From Denitrobaculum sp965225735 (GTDB taxonomy: Bacteria; Pseudomonadota; Alphaproteobacteria; Kiloniellales; Kiloniellaceae), in NCBI GenBank assembly GCA_965225735.1, contig CBDDBN010000012.1, forward strand, positions 1 through 64,000: a DNA stretch of 64,000 bases. Reading direction: 5' to 3'. Under the pieces are notes generated by a model, which saw nothing but the letters and a program-made list of their open reading frames with translations, was not told the origin of the DNA and made no database searches. Position 1 is the stretch's first letter. Each line of letters opens with the position of its first letter. Below are positions 34,919-44,535 of the stretch, piece by piece. The position numbers were made by a program, and so were the translations under genes.

Positions 34919-36357
34919 CCCGGAAACAGAGAGGCCGCAGCCGCAGCCGCACTGTCCACGACCGGACTGGGCAGAATGAAGAACAGCAGCGTGAAGACGC
35001 CGGTGATCACCAGCACGCCCGTCATCTCTTTACCAATCGGCCGGTCAAAGTTCTCAAGGGGTTCATCGAAGTACATCAGCTTGATGATCCGCAGGTAATA
35101 GAAGGCGCCCACCACCGACGTCAGAACACCAAGCACGGCCAGCGTATAGAGTTCGGCATTGATCGCCGCCAGGAAGATGTAGAGCTTACCGAAGAAACCT
35201 GCCAGCGGCGGAATGCCGGCCATGGAGAACATGAAAATCGCCAGAGCCAGCGCCATCATCGGCTGAGTCTTGCTCAAGCCCTTAAGGTCATCGATGCCCT
35301 CGACCATCCGGTCCTTCTGACGCATGCAGAGGATACAGGCGAAGGTCCCAAGGTTCATGAAGATATAGATGGTCAGATAGACACCAATGCCGCTGATACC
35401 ATCCTGGGTGCCGCTCGCCAGGCCAATCAGGGCGTAACCGATATGGCCAATCGAACTGTAGGCCATCAGCCGTTTGATGTTGGTCTGATTGATCGCGGCG
35501 AAAGCGCCCCAGATCATCGAGGCGGCGGAAACGAAGATAACGATCTGCTGCCACTGCCCAGCCAACTCACCGAAGGGCTCCATCAGCACCCGGATGAAGA
35601 GCGCCATCGCGGCAATCTTCGGCGCGGTGGCGAAGAAAGCGGTCACCGGCGTCGGTGCGCCCTCATAGACGTCTGGCGTCCACATGTGGAACGGCACAGC
35701 GGAAACCTTGAAGGCCAGGCCGGCGCAGAGGAAGACCAGGCCAACGATCAGGCCGATCGAGACATCGCCGCCTGTGATAAAGGCGCGCGCGATCCCCTCG
35801 AAGCCCGTCGAACCGGTGAAGCCGTAGATCATCGAACTGCCGTAAAGCAGCATGCCTGAGGAGAGCGCGCCCAGGACGAAATACTTCAGACCGGCTTCGC
35901 TGGAGCGCAGATTATCGCGGCGGAAGGCCGCCACGACGTAAAGCGACAGGCTCTGTAGTTCGAGGCCCATGTAGAGCGCGATCAGATCGTTGGCCGAAAT
36001 CATGGCCATCATGCCCAGCGTCGCGAACAGCATCAGAACCGGAAACTCGAAACGGTTCATGTCCTCGCGCTGGATGTAGCGCTGCGCCATGATGATCGAG
36101 AAAGCGGTGCCAATCAGCACCAAGAGCTTCATGAAGTCGCCGAAACCGTCGATCGTCAGCAGGCCGTCGAAGACGAACACTTCGGGACGCGGCGGCAGCA
36201 GGATCAGCGCAAAGGTTACAGCCAGGGTCACAACCGACAGCGTCGAGACCAATTGAGTGGAGTCATTGCCCCGGAAGACTCCCAGCATCAGCAGCGCGGT
36301 CGCGGCGATGGCCAGGAAGAGTTCCGGCAAAATCGCCATGAGATCTGCAATCAGCAT
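34915..36357 (-). CDS. nuoN: NADH-quinone oxidoreductase subunit N
   Basis: NuoN is one of three antiporter-like proton channels of complex I. The 480-residue protein has about 14 membrane segments, with conserved charged residues in broken helices (for example GLAFKVSAVPFHMWTPDVYEG). It is the last nuo gene, coupled to birA by a 4-base overlap and starting 15 bases after the nuoM stop. Confidence 0.96.
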   Translation of the reverse strand: MLIADLMAILPELFLAIAATALLMLGVFRGNDSTQLVSTLSVVTLAVTFALILLPPRPEVFVFDGLLTIDGFGDFMKLLVLIGTAFSIIMAQRYIQREDMNRFEFPVLMLFATLGMMAMISANDLIALYMGLELQSLSLYVVAAFRRDNLRSSEAGLKYFVLGALSSGMLLYGSSMIYGFTGSTGFEGIARAFITGGDVSIGLIVGLVFLCAGLAFKVSAVPFHMWTPDVYEGAPTPVTAFFATAPKIAAMALFIRVLMEPFGELAGQWQQIVIFVSAASMIWGAFAAINQTNIKRLMAYSSIGHIGYALIGLASGTQDGISGIGVYLTIYIFMNLGTFACILCMRQKDRMVEGIDDLKGLSKTQPMMALALAIFMFSMAGIPPLAGFFGKLYIFLAAINAELYTLAVLGVLTSVVGAFYYLRIIKLMYFDEPLENFDRPIGKEMTGVLVITGVFTLLFFILPSPVVDSAAAAAASLFPG

Positions 36358-36372
36358 AGCTCAGTCCTCGCC

Positions 36373-37902
36373 CTACTTGCCGGACCAGAGGCTGGCCAGG
36401 GACACACCGTCCGAAGCCGCCAGGGTCGCGTTGTAATTTTCGATCAGATTGCTCACCGAAGCAGCCATGACGTCCAGGAAGGACACCGGATAGATGCCCA
36501 TCCAAAGCACGATCACCACCAGCGGCGCAAAGACTGCCTTTTCGCGCCAGTTCATATCGAGGATCTTCATGAGATCCTCCTTGGTCAGCTGTCCGAATAT
36601 GATCCGCCGGTAGAGATAAAGCATGTAGGCCGCTCCCAGCACCATGCCGGTGGCTGCCAGCAGTGCGACCCAGGTGTTGGCCTGGAATGCACCCACCAGC
36701 ACCAGGAACTCGCCCACGAAGCCGCCCGTGCCCGGCAATCCGACCGAAGCCAGCATGAAGACCATGAAGATCACACTGTAAGCTGGCATACGGTTCACCA
36801 GTCCGCCGTAGCGTTCGATCTCTCGGGTGTGCATGCGGTCGTAGATCACGCCGACGCAAAGGAAGAGCGCGCCGGAGACGATACCGTGCGAGAGCATCTG
36901 GAAGATCGCGCCTTCAACCCCCTGCTGGGTCACCGTGAAGATGCCGATGGTCACGAAGCCCATGTGCGCCACCGAGGAATAGGCGATCAGCTTTTTCATA
37001 TCCTCCTGGGCCAGTGCGACCAGGGAGGTGTAGATCACCGCCACGATGGAGAGCGTGTAGACCAGCGGCGTGAAGAACTCGGAAGCTTCCGGCAGCATGG
37101 GCAACGAGAAGCGCAGGAAGCCATAGGCGCCCATCTTCAGCAGCACACCTGCCAGGATCACCGAACCCGCAGTCGGCGCTTCAACGTGGGCATCGGGCAG
37201 CCAGGTATGGACCGGCCACATCGGCACCTTAACCGCGAAGGAGGCAAAGAAGGCCAGCCAGAGCCACATTTGAATACCGGCCGGGATATTGGCGCTGGAA
37301 ATCAGCGTCGCGATATCCATCGTGCCGGTCTGCCAATAGATCGCCAGGATGGCGAGCAGCATCAGGACCGAGCCGAGCAGCGTGTAGAGGAAGAACTTAA
37401 AGGCTGCATAAACCCGCCGCGCGCCACCCCAGACGCCGATGATCAAGAACATCGGGATCAGGACGCCTTCGAAGAAGACGTAGAACAGCATGAAGTCCAG
37501 AGCACAGAACATGCCGACCATCAGCGTCTCGAGCGCCAGAAAGGCCACCATGTACTCGCGCACCCGGGTTTTCACCGATTCCCAGCTCGCCAGGATACAA
37601 AGCGGCGTCAGTAGCGTGGACAGCAGGACGAAAAGAACTGAGATTCCGTCGACGCCCATGCGGTAGGTCAGGCCGAGGGAGGGAATCCAAGCCTGCTCTT
37701 CGACAAACTGGAACTCCGGCGTCCCGCGCTCGAAGCCGAACCACAGCGACAGCGACACTGCGAAGGTCACCAGCGAGGTCCAAAGCGCCGTGTATCGGCT
37801 GTTGCGCGCCACCGCCTCTTCGTCACCCCGGATGAACACCAGGATAAAGAAGACGCCGACCAGCGGCAGGAAAGTGATGATGGAGAGGATGTGATCAGTC
37901 AT
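36373..37902 (-). CDS. nuoM: NADH-quinone oxidoreductase subunit M
   Basis: NuoM is the middle antiporter-like proton channel of complex I. The protein has 509 residues from the ATG at 37902, which has GGAG at good spacing; an in-frame start five codons upstream would overlap nuoL. Conserved stretches include KVPMWPVHTWLPDAHVEAPT (channel lysine region) and AYSSVAHMGFVTIG. About 14 membrane helices are predicted. Confidence 0.96.
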   Translation of the reverse strand: MTDHILSIITFLPLVGVFFILVFIRGDEEAVARNSRYTALWTSLVTFAVSLSLWFGFERGTPEFQFVEEQAWIPSLGLTYRMGVDGISVLFVLLSTLLTPLCILASWESVKTRVREYMVAFLALETLMVGMFCALDFMLFYVFFEGVLIPMFLIIGVWGGARRVYAAFKFFLYTLLGSVLMLLAILAIYWQTGTMDIATLISSANIPAGIQMWLWLAFFASFAVKVPMWPVHTWLPDAHVEAPTAGSVILAGVLLKMGAYGFLRFSLPMLPEASEFFTPLVYTLSIVAVIYTSLVALAQEDMKKLIAYSSVAHMGFVTIGIFTVTQQGVEGAIFQMLSHGIVSGALFLCVGVIYDRMHTREIERYGGLVNRMPAYSVIFMVFMLASVGLPGTGGFVGEFLVLVGAFQANTWVALLAATGMVLGAAYMLYLYRRIIFGQLTKEDLMKILDMNWREKAVFAPLVVIVLWMGIYPVSFLDVMAASVSNLIENYNATLAASDGVSLASLWSGK

Positions 37903-37906
37903 GAGA

Positions 37907-39841
37907 TCACGCTCCAACCTGGGTGAAGAAGTACCAAGTCACCAGTCCGACGACCCCGATCAGCATGACGAAAGCGTAGTGATAGACGTAGCCGGTCTGC
38001 AGACCGGAGATCCAGCGCGAGAGCCCGCGTGTGGTCGAGGCCACGCCGTCCGGTCCGTAGCCGTCGATAATCGCGCCATCACCCGACTTCCAGAGCTTAC
38101 GGCCCAATACCAGAGAGGGCTTGACGAAGAGCCGGTCATAGAGCTCGTCGAAGTACCATTTGTTGAAAGAGAAGAGATAGAGCGGCCGCAGTGCGTTGGC
38201 GGTGGCCTGCGGCAGATCCGGTTTGACGATATAGAAAAGCCAGGCAAGGAAGATACCACTGACCATCATTACGAAGGGCGCCCAGGGCACCCAGCCAGGA
38301 ATGTTTTTTACCGCCTCAATAGTGTCATTGGCCGGCAATACAAGCAGTGCATCGCCCCAGAAGTCGGAGCGAAGGTTGCCCACGAAGTAGTCTTTGAAGA
38401 CCCAACCAGCGAACAAGGCGCCCACAGTCAAGACCAACAGAGGGATCATCATCACCATCGGCGATTCATGCACATGGGACATGACTTCCTTGCTGGCGCG
38501 TGGTTTGCCGTGGAAGGTCATGAACAGCAGGCGCCAGGAATAGAAGGCGGTCATGAAGGCTGCCACCAGTCCGAGCCAGAATGCGAAGGTGCCATGGGTA
38601 CTGTTGTCCACAAAGGCGACTTCGATCACCATGTCCTTCGAAAAGAACCCTGACAAACCTGGGAATCCCGCCAGTGCCAACGAGCCGATCCACATCAGGA
38701 TGCCGGTAGCGGGAACCAGCTTGAAGATGCCCCCCATTTTGCGCATGTCCTGCTCATCGGACATCGCGTGAATTACCGAGCCGGCCCCCAGGAACAGTAG
38801 CGCCTTGAAAAAGGCGTGGGTGAAGAGGTGAAAGATCGCCGCGCCGTAGGCGGAAACGCCAATGGCGAAGAACATGTAACCCAGCTGTGAACAGGTCGAA
38901 TAGGCAATGACCCGCTTGATGTCGGTCTGGGTCAGGCCGACCGTCGCTGCGAAAAAGGCTGTTGCAGCGCCCACATAGGTCACAAGTTCCAGCGCCGCCG
39001 GCGCGTATTCGAACATCGGCGAGAGGCGCGCCAGCATGAAAACGCCGGCGGTCACCATGGTCGCCGCATGGATCAGCGCGGAAACCGGTGTCGGGCCTTC
39101 CATAGCGTCCGGCAGCCAGGTGTGCAGACCGAGCTGCGCCGATTTACCCATCGCGCCGATGAAGAGCAGAATACAGATGATGGTCAGCGCATGGCCTTCG
39201 ATGCCGATGAAGCTGAACTGCGCGTCCGCCTGGCTCTCGACTGAAGCAAAAACCTGGTCGAAGCCGACCGCACCGAAAAGCACGAAAGCGCCCATGATAC
39301 CCAGGGCGAAACCGATGTCGCCAACCCGGTTGACCAGGAAGGCCTTGATGGCCGCAGCGCAAGCGCTGGGCTTTTCGTACCAGAAACCGATCAGCAGATA
39401 AGAAGCCAGACCGACGCCTTCCCAGCCAAAGAACATCTGTACGAAGTTATCGGCCGTCACCAGCATCAGCATGAAGAAGGTGAAAAGGCTAAGGTAGGCA
39501 AAGAAGCGCGGACGGTGCTTGTCGTGCGACATGTAGCCGACGGAATAGACATGCACCATGGAGGAAACGCCGTTGACCACCACCAGCATAACCGCGGTCA
39601 GGGTATCGACCCGCAGCGCCCAGGAAAGCTCGAAATCTCCGGAGTTGATCCAGGTGAAGAGCTCGGTCGTGCGGGCGTTACCACCGATCGCAACATCGAA
39701 GAACACGATGACCGACAGAACGGCGGTGATCAGCATCAAAGCGCAGGTCACGATCTGCGACAGCGCATCGCCGATCACGCGCCCGAAGAGCCCGGCTATG
39801 ATCGCCCCTAGCAGTGGGAGGCAGACAATTGCGACGTCCAT
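37907..39841 (-). CDS. nuoL: NADH-quinone oxidoreductase subunit L
   Basis: NuoL is the distal proton channel of complex I. The 644-residue protein has the antiporter core (GKSAQLGLHTWLPDAMEGPT, YSTCSQLGYMFFAIG) and the C-terminal extension that in known structures forms the long lateral helix. Length matches the family. It starts 9 bases after the nuoK stop. Confidence 0.97.
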   Translation of the reverse strand: MDVAIVCLPLLGAIIAGLFGRVIGDALSQIVTCALMLITAVLSVIVFFDVAIGGNARTTELFTWINSGDFELSWALRVDTLTAVMLVVVNGVSSMVHVYSVGYMSHDKHRPRFFAYLSLFTFFMLMLVTADNFVQMFFGWEGVGLASYLLIGFWYEKPSACAAAIKAFLVNRVGDIGFALGIMGAFVLFGAVGFDQVFASVESQADAQFSFIGIEGHALTIICILLFIGAMGKSAQLGLHTWLPDAMEGPTPVSALIHAATMVTAGVFMLARLSPMFEYAPAALELVTYVGAATAFFAATVGLTQTDIKRVIAYSTCSQLGYMFFAIGVSAYGAAIFHLFTHAFFKALLFLGAGSVIHAMSDEQDMRKMGGIFKLVPATGILMWIGSLALAGFPGLSGFFSKDMVIEVAFVDNSTHGTFAFWLGLVAAFMTAFYSWRLLFMTFHGKPRASKEVMSHVHESPMVMMIPLLVLTVGALFAGWVFKDYFVGNLRSDFWGDALLVLPANDTIEAVKNIPGWVPWAPFVMMVSGIFLAWLFYIVKPDLPQATANALRPLYLFSFNKWYFDELYDRLFVKPSLVLGRKLWKSGDGAIIDGYGPDGVASTTRGLSRWISGLQTGYVYHYAFVMLIGVVGLVTWYFFTQVGA

Positions 39842-39850
39842 AACGGTGCC

Positions 39851-40162
39851 TCAGCCCTTCATCATGTTGATATCTTCAACCGCGATAGAGCCGCGGTTGC
39901 GGAAGTAGACCACCAGGATCGCCAACCCGATCGCCGCCTCGGCCGCCGCAACGGTAAGAACGAACATCGCGAAAATCTGTCCAACCAGATCCCCGAGATG
40001 GGTCGAAAAAGCCACCAGGTTGATGTTCACCGCAAGCAGCATCAATTCGATCGACATCAGAATGATGATCACGTTCTTGCGGTTCAAAAAGATGCCGAAG
40101 ATCCCCAGCGTAAAGAGGATGGCGGCAACGGTCAGGTAGTGCGCGAGGCCAATTTCTAACAT
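39851..40162 (-). CDS. nuoK: NADH-quinone oxidoreductase subunit K
   Basis: NuoK is a small three-helix membrane subunit of complex I. At 103 residues it has the usual length and the two conserved membrane glutamates in the MSIELMLLAVNINLV and AAEAAIGLAI stretches, which belong to the proton pathway near the quinone site. It follows nuoJ by 3 bases. Confidence 0.96.
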   Translation of the reverse strand: MLEIGLAHYLTVAAILFTLGIFGIFLNRKNVIIILMSIELMLLAVNINLVAFSTHLGDLVGQIFAMFVLTVAAAEAAIGLAILVVYFRNRGSIAVEDINMMKG

Positions 40163-40165
40163 GGA

Positions 40166-40783
40166 TCAGACCCCGCTCCTGCTCGGTACCTGCTTAATTT
40201 CGACCGCCTCTTCGCGCGTTCGGGCGATCTGATCGCCGATCGACTGACGCCGCACACCTTCACGGTGACGCAGGGTCAGGACGATGGCGCCGACCATGGC
40301 CACCAAAAGCACGAGACCGGCCATCTGGAAGAGGTAAGCGAACTTGGTGTAGACCACCTGGCCAATGGCCTTGGTGTTGTGAATGTCTTCAATCGGTGGG
40401 ATCGGCACATTCGGGATTGGGCTCGGTATCTCCGGCGACGCCACGAAAGAAAAGCCAACCAGCGCCAGTTCGATCAGCAGGATCAGGCCGATCAGACCGC
40501 CGACGGGCAGATACTGCAGGAAACCCTGCCGCATTTCCGCATAGTTGATGTCCAGCATCATAACGACGAAGAGGAAGAGCACCGCGACCGCGCCGACATA
40601 GACGACGACCAGGATCATGGCGAGGAACTCCGCGCCCATCAGGACGAAAAGCCCGGCGGCGTTGAAGAAGGCCAGGATCAGGAACAGCACGGAGTGTACG
40701 GGATTGCGGGCGGAAACGACCATCACGCCGGCCGCCACCGTAACTGCGGCGAAAAGATAGAATGCAAGCGCCTGGACGATCAT
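40166..40783 (-). CDS. nuoJ: NADH-quinone oxidoreductase subunit J
   Basis: NuoJ is a five-helix membrane subunit next to NuoH and NuoK in complex I. The 205-residue protein shows the conserved ILVVVYVGAVAVLFLFVVMM helix that rearranges during turnover. The hydrophilic C-terminal tail (RQSIGDQIARTREEAVEIK) is typical of alphaproteobacteria. AGAGGA precedes the start; the 147-base gap to nuoI is the longest inside the operon. Confidence 0.95.
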   Translation of the reverse strand: MIVQALAFYLFAAVTVAAGVMVVSARNPVHSVLFLILAFFNAAGLFVLMGAEFLAMILVVVYVGAVAVLFLFVVMMLDINYAEMRQGFLQYLPVGGLIGLILLIELALVGFSFVASPEIPSPIPNVPIPPIEDIHNTKAIGQVVYTKFAYLFQMAGLVLLVAMVGAIVLTLRHREGVRRQSIGDQIARTREEAVEIKQVPSRSGV

Positions 40784-40930
40784 GATTCAAGTCCTCTGGC
40801 CGCGGCAGAATGCCGAAGCTTTTGACATTTGGATGCGGCTTTGCGCCACCCCGTAGTTCGGGAAGTACCCAAGATCGAATTTCCCCCAACAACCCGGCCC
40901 GCCAACTCGCAGGCCGCCTTTCGCATTCGC

Positions 40931-41419
40931 TTACCGGTAAGGTGCGTCCTGCGCCAAGTTCTGCGCGATCTCCGTTTCCCAACGGTCCCCATTCGAAAGC
41001 AGCTTTTCCTTGTTGTAGAAAAGCTCCTCGCGGGTTTCCGTCGCGAACTCGAAGTTCGGTCCCTCAACGATGGCATCTACCGGACAGGCTTCCTGACAGA
41101 AACCGCAGTAGATGCACTTCGTCATATCGATGTCGTAACGCGTGGTCCGACGGCTGCCGTCTTCGCGCGGTTCCGCTTCGATGGTGATGGCCTGCGCCGG
41201 GCAGATCGCTTCGCAAAGCTTGCAGGCGATACAGCGCTCCTCGCCGTTCGGATAGCGGCGCAGCGCATGTTCACCCCGGAAGCGCGGCGAAATCGGCCCC
41301 TTCTCGAAGGGATAGTTCAAGGTCACCTTCGGCTTGAAGAAGTACTTCAAGGTCAGGCTCATACCGGACAGCAGCTCTCCGAGTAGAAAGCTGCGGGCTG
41401 TACGATCGAGAAAAGCCAT
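40931..41419 (-). CDS. nuoI: NADH-quinone oxidoreductase subunit I
   Basis: NuoI carries iron-sulphur clusters N6a and N6b that pass electrons to NuoB. The 162-residue protein has the two ferredoxin motifs CIACKLCEAICPAQAI and CIYCGFCQEACPVDAI. The N-terminal amphipathic helix region anchors it to the membrane arm. The length matches alphaproteobacterial and mitochondrial TYKY subunits. Confidence 0.97.
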   Translation of the reverse strand: MAFLDRTARSFLLGELLSGMSLTLKYFFKPKVTLNYPFEKGPISPRFRGEHALRRYPNGEERCIACKLCEAICPAQAITIEAEPREDGSRRTTRYDIDMTKCIYCGFCQEACPVDAIVEGPNFEFATETREELFYNKEKLLSNGDRWETEIAQNLAQDAPYR

Positions 41420-41465
41420 CGGCCTTACTCCTTAATCTCAAGCGCGTTCTTCATCCGTCGCCCCA

Positions 41466-42470
41466 TCACTTCGGCAACAGATCAAACGCGACGACCACAC
41501 CGGCCGTCAGAACCACCCAGAAAAGCGAGAACGGCAGGAAGACCTTCCAGCCCAATCGCATCAACTGGTCGTAGCGATAGCGCGGGAAGGTTGCCCGCAC
41601 CCAAAGGAACCCAAAGAGGATCAAAGCCGTCTTACCGGCGAACCAGACGATTCCTGGAATGAAGCTCAGGCTCTCATGCGGCGGCAGCCAGCCACCTAGA
41701 AAGAGGATCACCGTCATCGCGCTCATCAGGATCATGTTGGCGTATTCGCCCAGGAAGAAGAGCGCGAAGGTCATCGAGGAGTATTCGACGAAGAAACCGG
41801 CCACCAGTTCCGATTCGCCCTCAGGAAGGTCGAAGGGCGAACGGTTGGTTTCCGCCAGGATCGAAATGAAGAAGATCACGAACATCGGCAGCAACGGCAG
41901 GGCGAACCAAACAGTGCGCTGCGCCTCGATGATGTCGGAAAGGTTGAGCGATCCAACGCAAATCAGCACCGTGATGATCACAAAGCCCATGGAGACTTCG
42001 TAAGAGACCATCTGCGCCGCGGAGCGAAGAGCGCCCAAGAAAGGATACTTAGAGTTGGACGCCCAACCCGCCATGATCACGCCGTAAACGCCGAGCGAAG
42101 AGATCGCGAAGAGATAAAGGATGCCAACGTTGATATCGGCCAGCACCCAGCCATCGTCGAAGGGAATCACTGCCCAGGCGATCAGGCTGAGGATAAAGGT
42201 CAGCATCGGCGCCATGACAAAGACGATCTTGTTGGCGCCAGCCGGCAGAATGGTTTCCTTGAACAGCAGCTTTACGCCGTCGGCCAGGGGCTGCAACAGA
42301 CCGAAGGGACCGACCACGTTCGGGCCCTTGCGCAGCTGCATCGCGCCGATCACTTTCCGTTCGGCATAGGTCAGATAGGCCACGGCGCCCAGCAGGGGCA
42401 CGATGATCAGAATGATATAGCCGACGATGGTGGCTGTCGGCAGTCCGTAGCCGGTCCAGAGTTCAGCCAT
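41466..42470 (-). CDS. nuoH: NADH-quinone oxidoreductase subunit H
   Basis: NuoH forms much of the quinone channel where the two arms of complex I meet. The 334-residue protein has eight to nine membrane helices and the conserved AERKVIGAMQLRKGPNVVGP loop and the ETNRSPFDLPEGESELVAGF loop with its glutamates. Its ATG overlaps the nuoG stop by 8 bases. Confidence 0.97.
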   Translation of the reverse strand: MAELWTGYGLPTATIVGYIILIIVPLLGAVAYLTYAERKVIGAMQLRKGPNVVGPFGLLQPLADGVKLLFKETILPAGANKIVFVMAPMLTFILSLIAWAVIPFDDGWVLADINVGILYLFAISSLGVYGVIMAGWASNSKYPFLGALRSAAQMVSYEVSMGFVIITVLICVGSLNLSDIIEAQRTVWFALPLLPMFVIFFISILAETNRSPFDLPEGESELVAGFFVEYSSMTFALFFLGEYANMILMSAMTVILFLGGWLPPHESLSFIPGIVWFAGKTALILFGFLWVRATFPRYRYDQLMRLGWKVFLPFSLFWVVLTAGVVVAFDLLPK

Positions 42471-44526
42471 CGGTCCCGGTTGCCCCCTCTTGCTTACCGA
42501 GCACGAAGGCCTCGGTGCACTTTGCCATGGTGTCCGACGCCCGGCTGATGGGATCGGTCATGTAGAAGTTCGACACCGGCGAGATGAAAGGCGCCGCATT
42601 GATCTCCCCCGCGGTGCCAAAGTCGTTCCAGTGTCCGGCCTCTACCTGATCGATCGCCGCGAACAGCGGGTTTTCTTCAATCAGTTTCTGACGCAGCTGC
42701 CCCAGGTTGTCATAAGGCAAGGCCTCACCGATCTGGGCGGAAAGCGCCCGCAGGATCGTCCAGTCTTCCCGCGCATCGCCCGGCGGAAAGCCAGCCAGCC
42801 GGCCAAGCTGTACCCGGCCTTCGGTATTGACGTAAGTGCCGTTCTTTTCGGTATAGGCCGCACCCGGCAGCACGACATCCGCACGGTGCGCCCCGGCATC
42901 GCCGTGGTGTCCCTGGTAGACCACGAAGGCCGGTCCCAGGAGGTCCATGTCGAACTCATCCGCCCCCAAGAGGTAAACGAGATCGATTTCACCCTTCCCT
43001 GCCCCGTCCAGGATTCCGGCCATATCACGACCGCCCTCGCCTGGCAGGAAGCCGAGATCGAGGCCGCCAACCCGCGCCGCCGCCGTGTGCAGGACGTTGA
43101 ACCCGTTCCAGTCTCCGGAGACGATACCCAAATCGTCCGCGATCTTTTTCGCGAGGGCCAGTACCGCTGTCCCGTCTTCGCGCGCCAAAGCGCCCATCCC
43201 AACGATGATCATCGGCCGTTCGGCGTTCTTTAGCACCTCGGCGAAAGAACTGCGGCCCTCGGCGACCTCGTTTAATGTGTCGCCGCCGGCGCCGAGGTAC
43301 TCGACTGGATAGGTCAGATCCACCTGCTGGCCGATCATGCCGACCTTCAGGCCGCTCGCCAGGAACCGCTTACGCAGACGCGCGTTGACCAACGGCGCTT
43401 CCCAGCGCGGATTGGTTCCGACCAACAGAACCGCGTCGGCCTGTTCGATCCCGGCGATACCGGAATTGAAAATGTAGGCTGCACGGGTCGAGGTCTCGAG
43501 CTTTGCGCCGTCCTGCCGGCAATCCAGGTTCTGAGAGCCCAAGCCGTTCATCATTTGCTTCAGCGCGAACATGGATTCGGCATCGCAGAGGTCGCCGGCA
43601 ATCGCTGCCATGCGCTCGCCGGAGGATGCTTTGGCCTTCTCGGCAATCACACCGAAGGCTTCTTCCCAGGAAGCCGGAACCAGCTTGCCGTCACGCCTGA
43701 TATAGGGCCGATCGATACGCTGGCGCCGCAGACCGTCGCAGGCGTGCCGGGTTTTGTCGGAGATCCACTCCTCGTTGACGTCCTCGTGCAGACGCGGCAG
43801 CACGCGCATGACTTCGCGGCCGCGGGTATCGACACGAATGTTGGAACCCACAGCATCCATGACGTCGACAGAGTTGGTCTTGCGCAGTTCCCAGGGACGC
43901 GCCGTGAAGGCATAAGGTTTAGATGTCAGGGCGCCGACCGGACAGACATCGACCAGATTGCCCGACAGCTCAGAATCGATTGCCTTTTCCAACGTCGTGA
44001 TCTCGGCGTGTTCGCCGCGATTGACCAGGCCTATCTCCTCGACGCCACCAATCTCGGTCGCGAAGCGGACGCAGCGTGTGCACTGGATGCAACGGGTCAT
44101 GATCGTCTTGATCAAGGGCCCCATGAACTTCTCTTTGACCGCCCGCTTGTTCTCCGCATAGCGGCCCCGGTCGAAGCCGAAAGCCATAGCCTGGTCCTGC
44201 AGGTCGCACTCGCCGCCCTGATCGCAGATCGGACAATCCAGCGGGTGATTGATCAGCAGGAATTCCATCACGCCCTTGCGCGCCTTATGCACGGTCGGGG
44301 TGTCGGTCTTGATCACCATCCCCTCACCCACCGGCATGGCGCAGGAAGCGATCGGCTTGGGCGCCCGTTCCATCTCGACCAGGCACATGCGGCAGTTACC
44401 GGCGACCGACAGGCGCTCGTGGTAACAGAATCGCGGAATCTCGACGCCGGCCAGTTCGCAGGCCTGGAGAACCGTCAGTCCGTTGGGGACCTCGATCTCA
44501 CGATCGTCGATGGTCAGCTTCGGCAT
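42463..44526 (-). CDS. nuoG: NADH-quinone oxidoreductase subunit G
   Basis: NuoG is the large iron-sulphur subunit of the NADH arm. The 687-residue protein has an N-terminal 2Fe-2S domain (CYHERLSVAGNCRMCLVE), the His-ligated 4Fe-4S region (CPICDQGGECDLQDQ), a CxxCxxC motif (RCIQCTRCVRF), and a molybdopterin-oxidoreductase-like fold without cofactor. The length matches the mitochondrial 75-kDa type and is shorter than the E. coli protein (about 910). It ends overlapping nuoH. Confidence 0.97.
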   Translation of the reverse strand: MPKLTIDDREIEVPNGLTVLQACELAGVEIPRFCYHERLSVAGNCRMCLVEMERAPKPIASCAMPVGEGMVIKTDTPTVHKARKGVMEFLLINHPLDCPICDQGGECDLQDQAMAFGFDRGRYAENKRAVKEKFMGPLIKTIMTRCIQCTRCVRFATEIGGVEEIGLVNRGEHAEITTLEKAIDSELSGNLVDVCPVGALTSKPYAFTARPWELRKTNSVDVMDAVGSNIRVDTRGREVMRVLPRLHEDVNEEWISDKTRHACDGLRRQRIDRPYIRRDGKLVPASWEEAFGVIAEKAKASSGERMAAIAGDLCDAESMFALKQMMNGLGSQNLDCRQDGAKLETSTRAAYIFNSGIAGIEQADAVLLVGTNPRWEAPLVNARLRKRFLASGLKVGMIGQQVDLTYPVEYLGAGGDTLNEVAEGRSSFAEVLKNAERPMIIVGMGALAREDGTAVLALAKKIADDLGIVSGDWNGFNVLHTAAARVGGLDLGFLPGEGGRDMAGILDGAGKGEIDLVYLLGADEFDMDLLGPAFVVYQGHHGDAGAHRADVVLPGAAYTEKNGTYVNTEGRVQLGRLAGFPPGDAREDWTILRALSAQIGEALPYDNLGQLRQKLIEENPLFAAIDQVEAGHWNDFGTAGEINAAPFISPVSNFYMTDPISRASDTMAKCTEAFVLGKQEGATGTDG

Positions 44527-44535
44527 AAAGGTCTC

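Noticed and set aside
36253..37614. Plus-strand open frame of 453 codons rich in His, Asp and Gln
   Set aside because: It is the reverse of nuoM; the composition is typical of antisense frames to membrane proteins.
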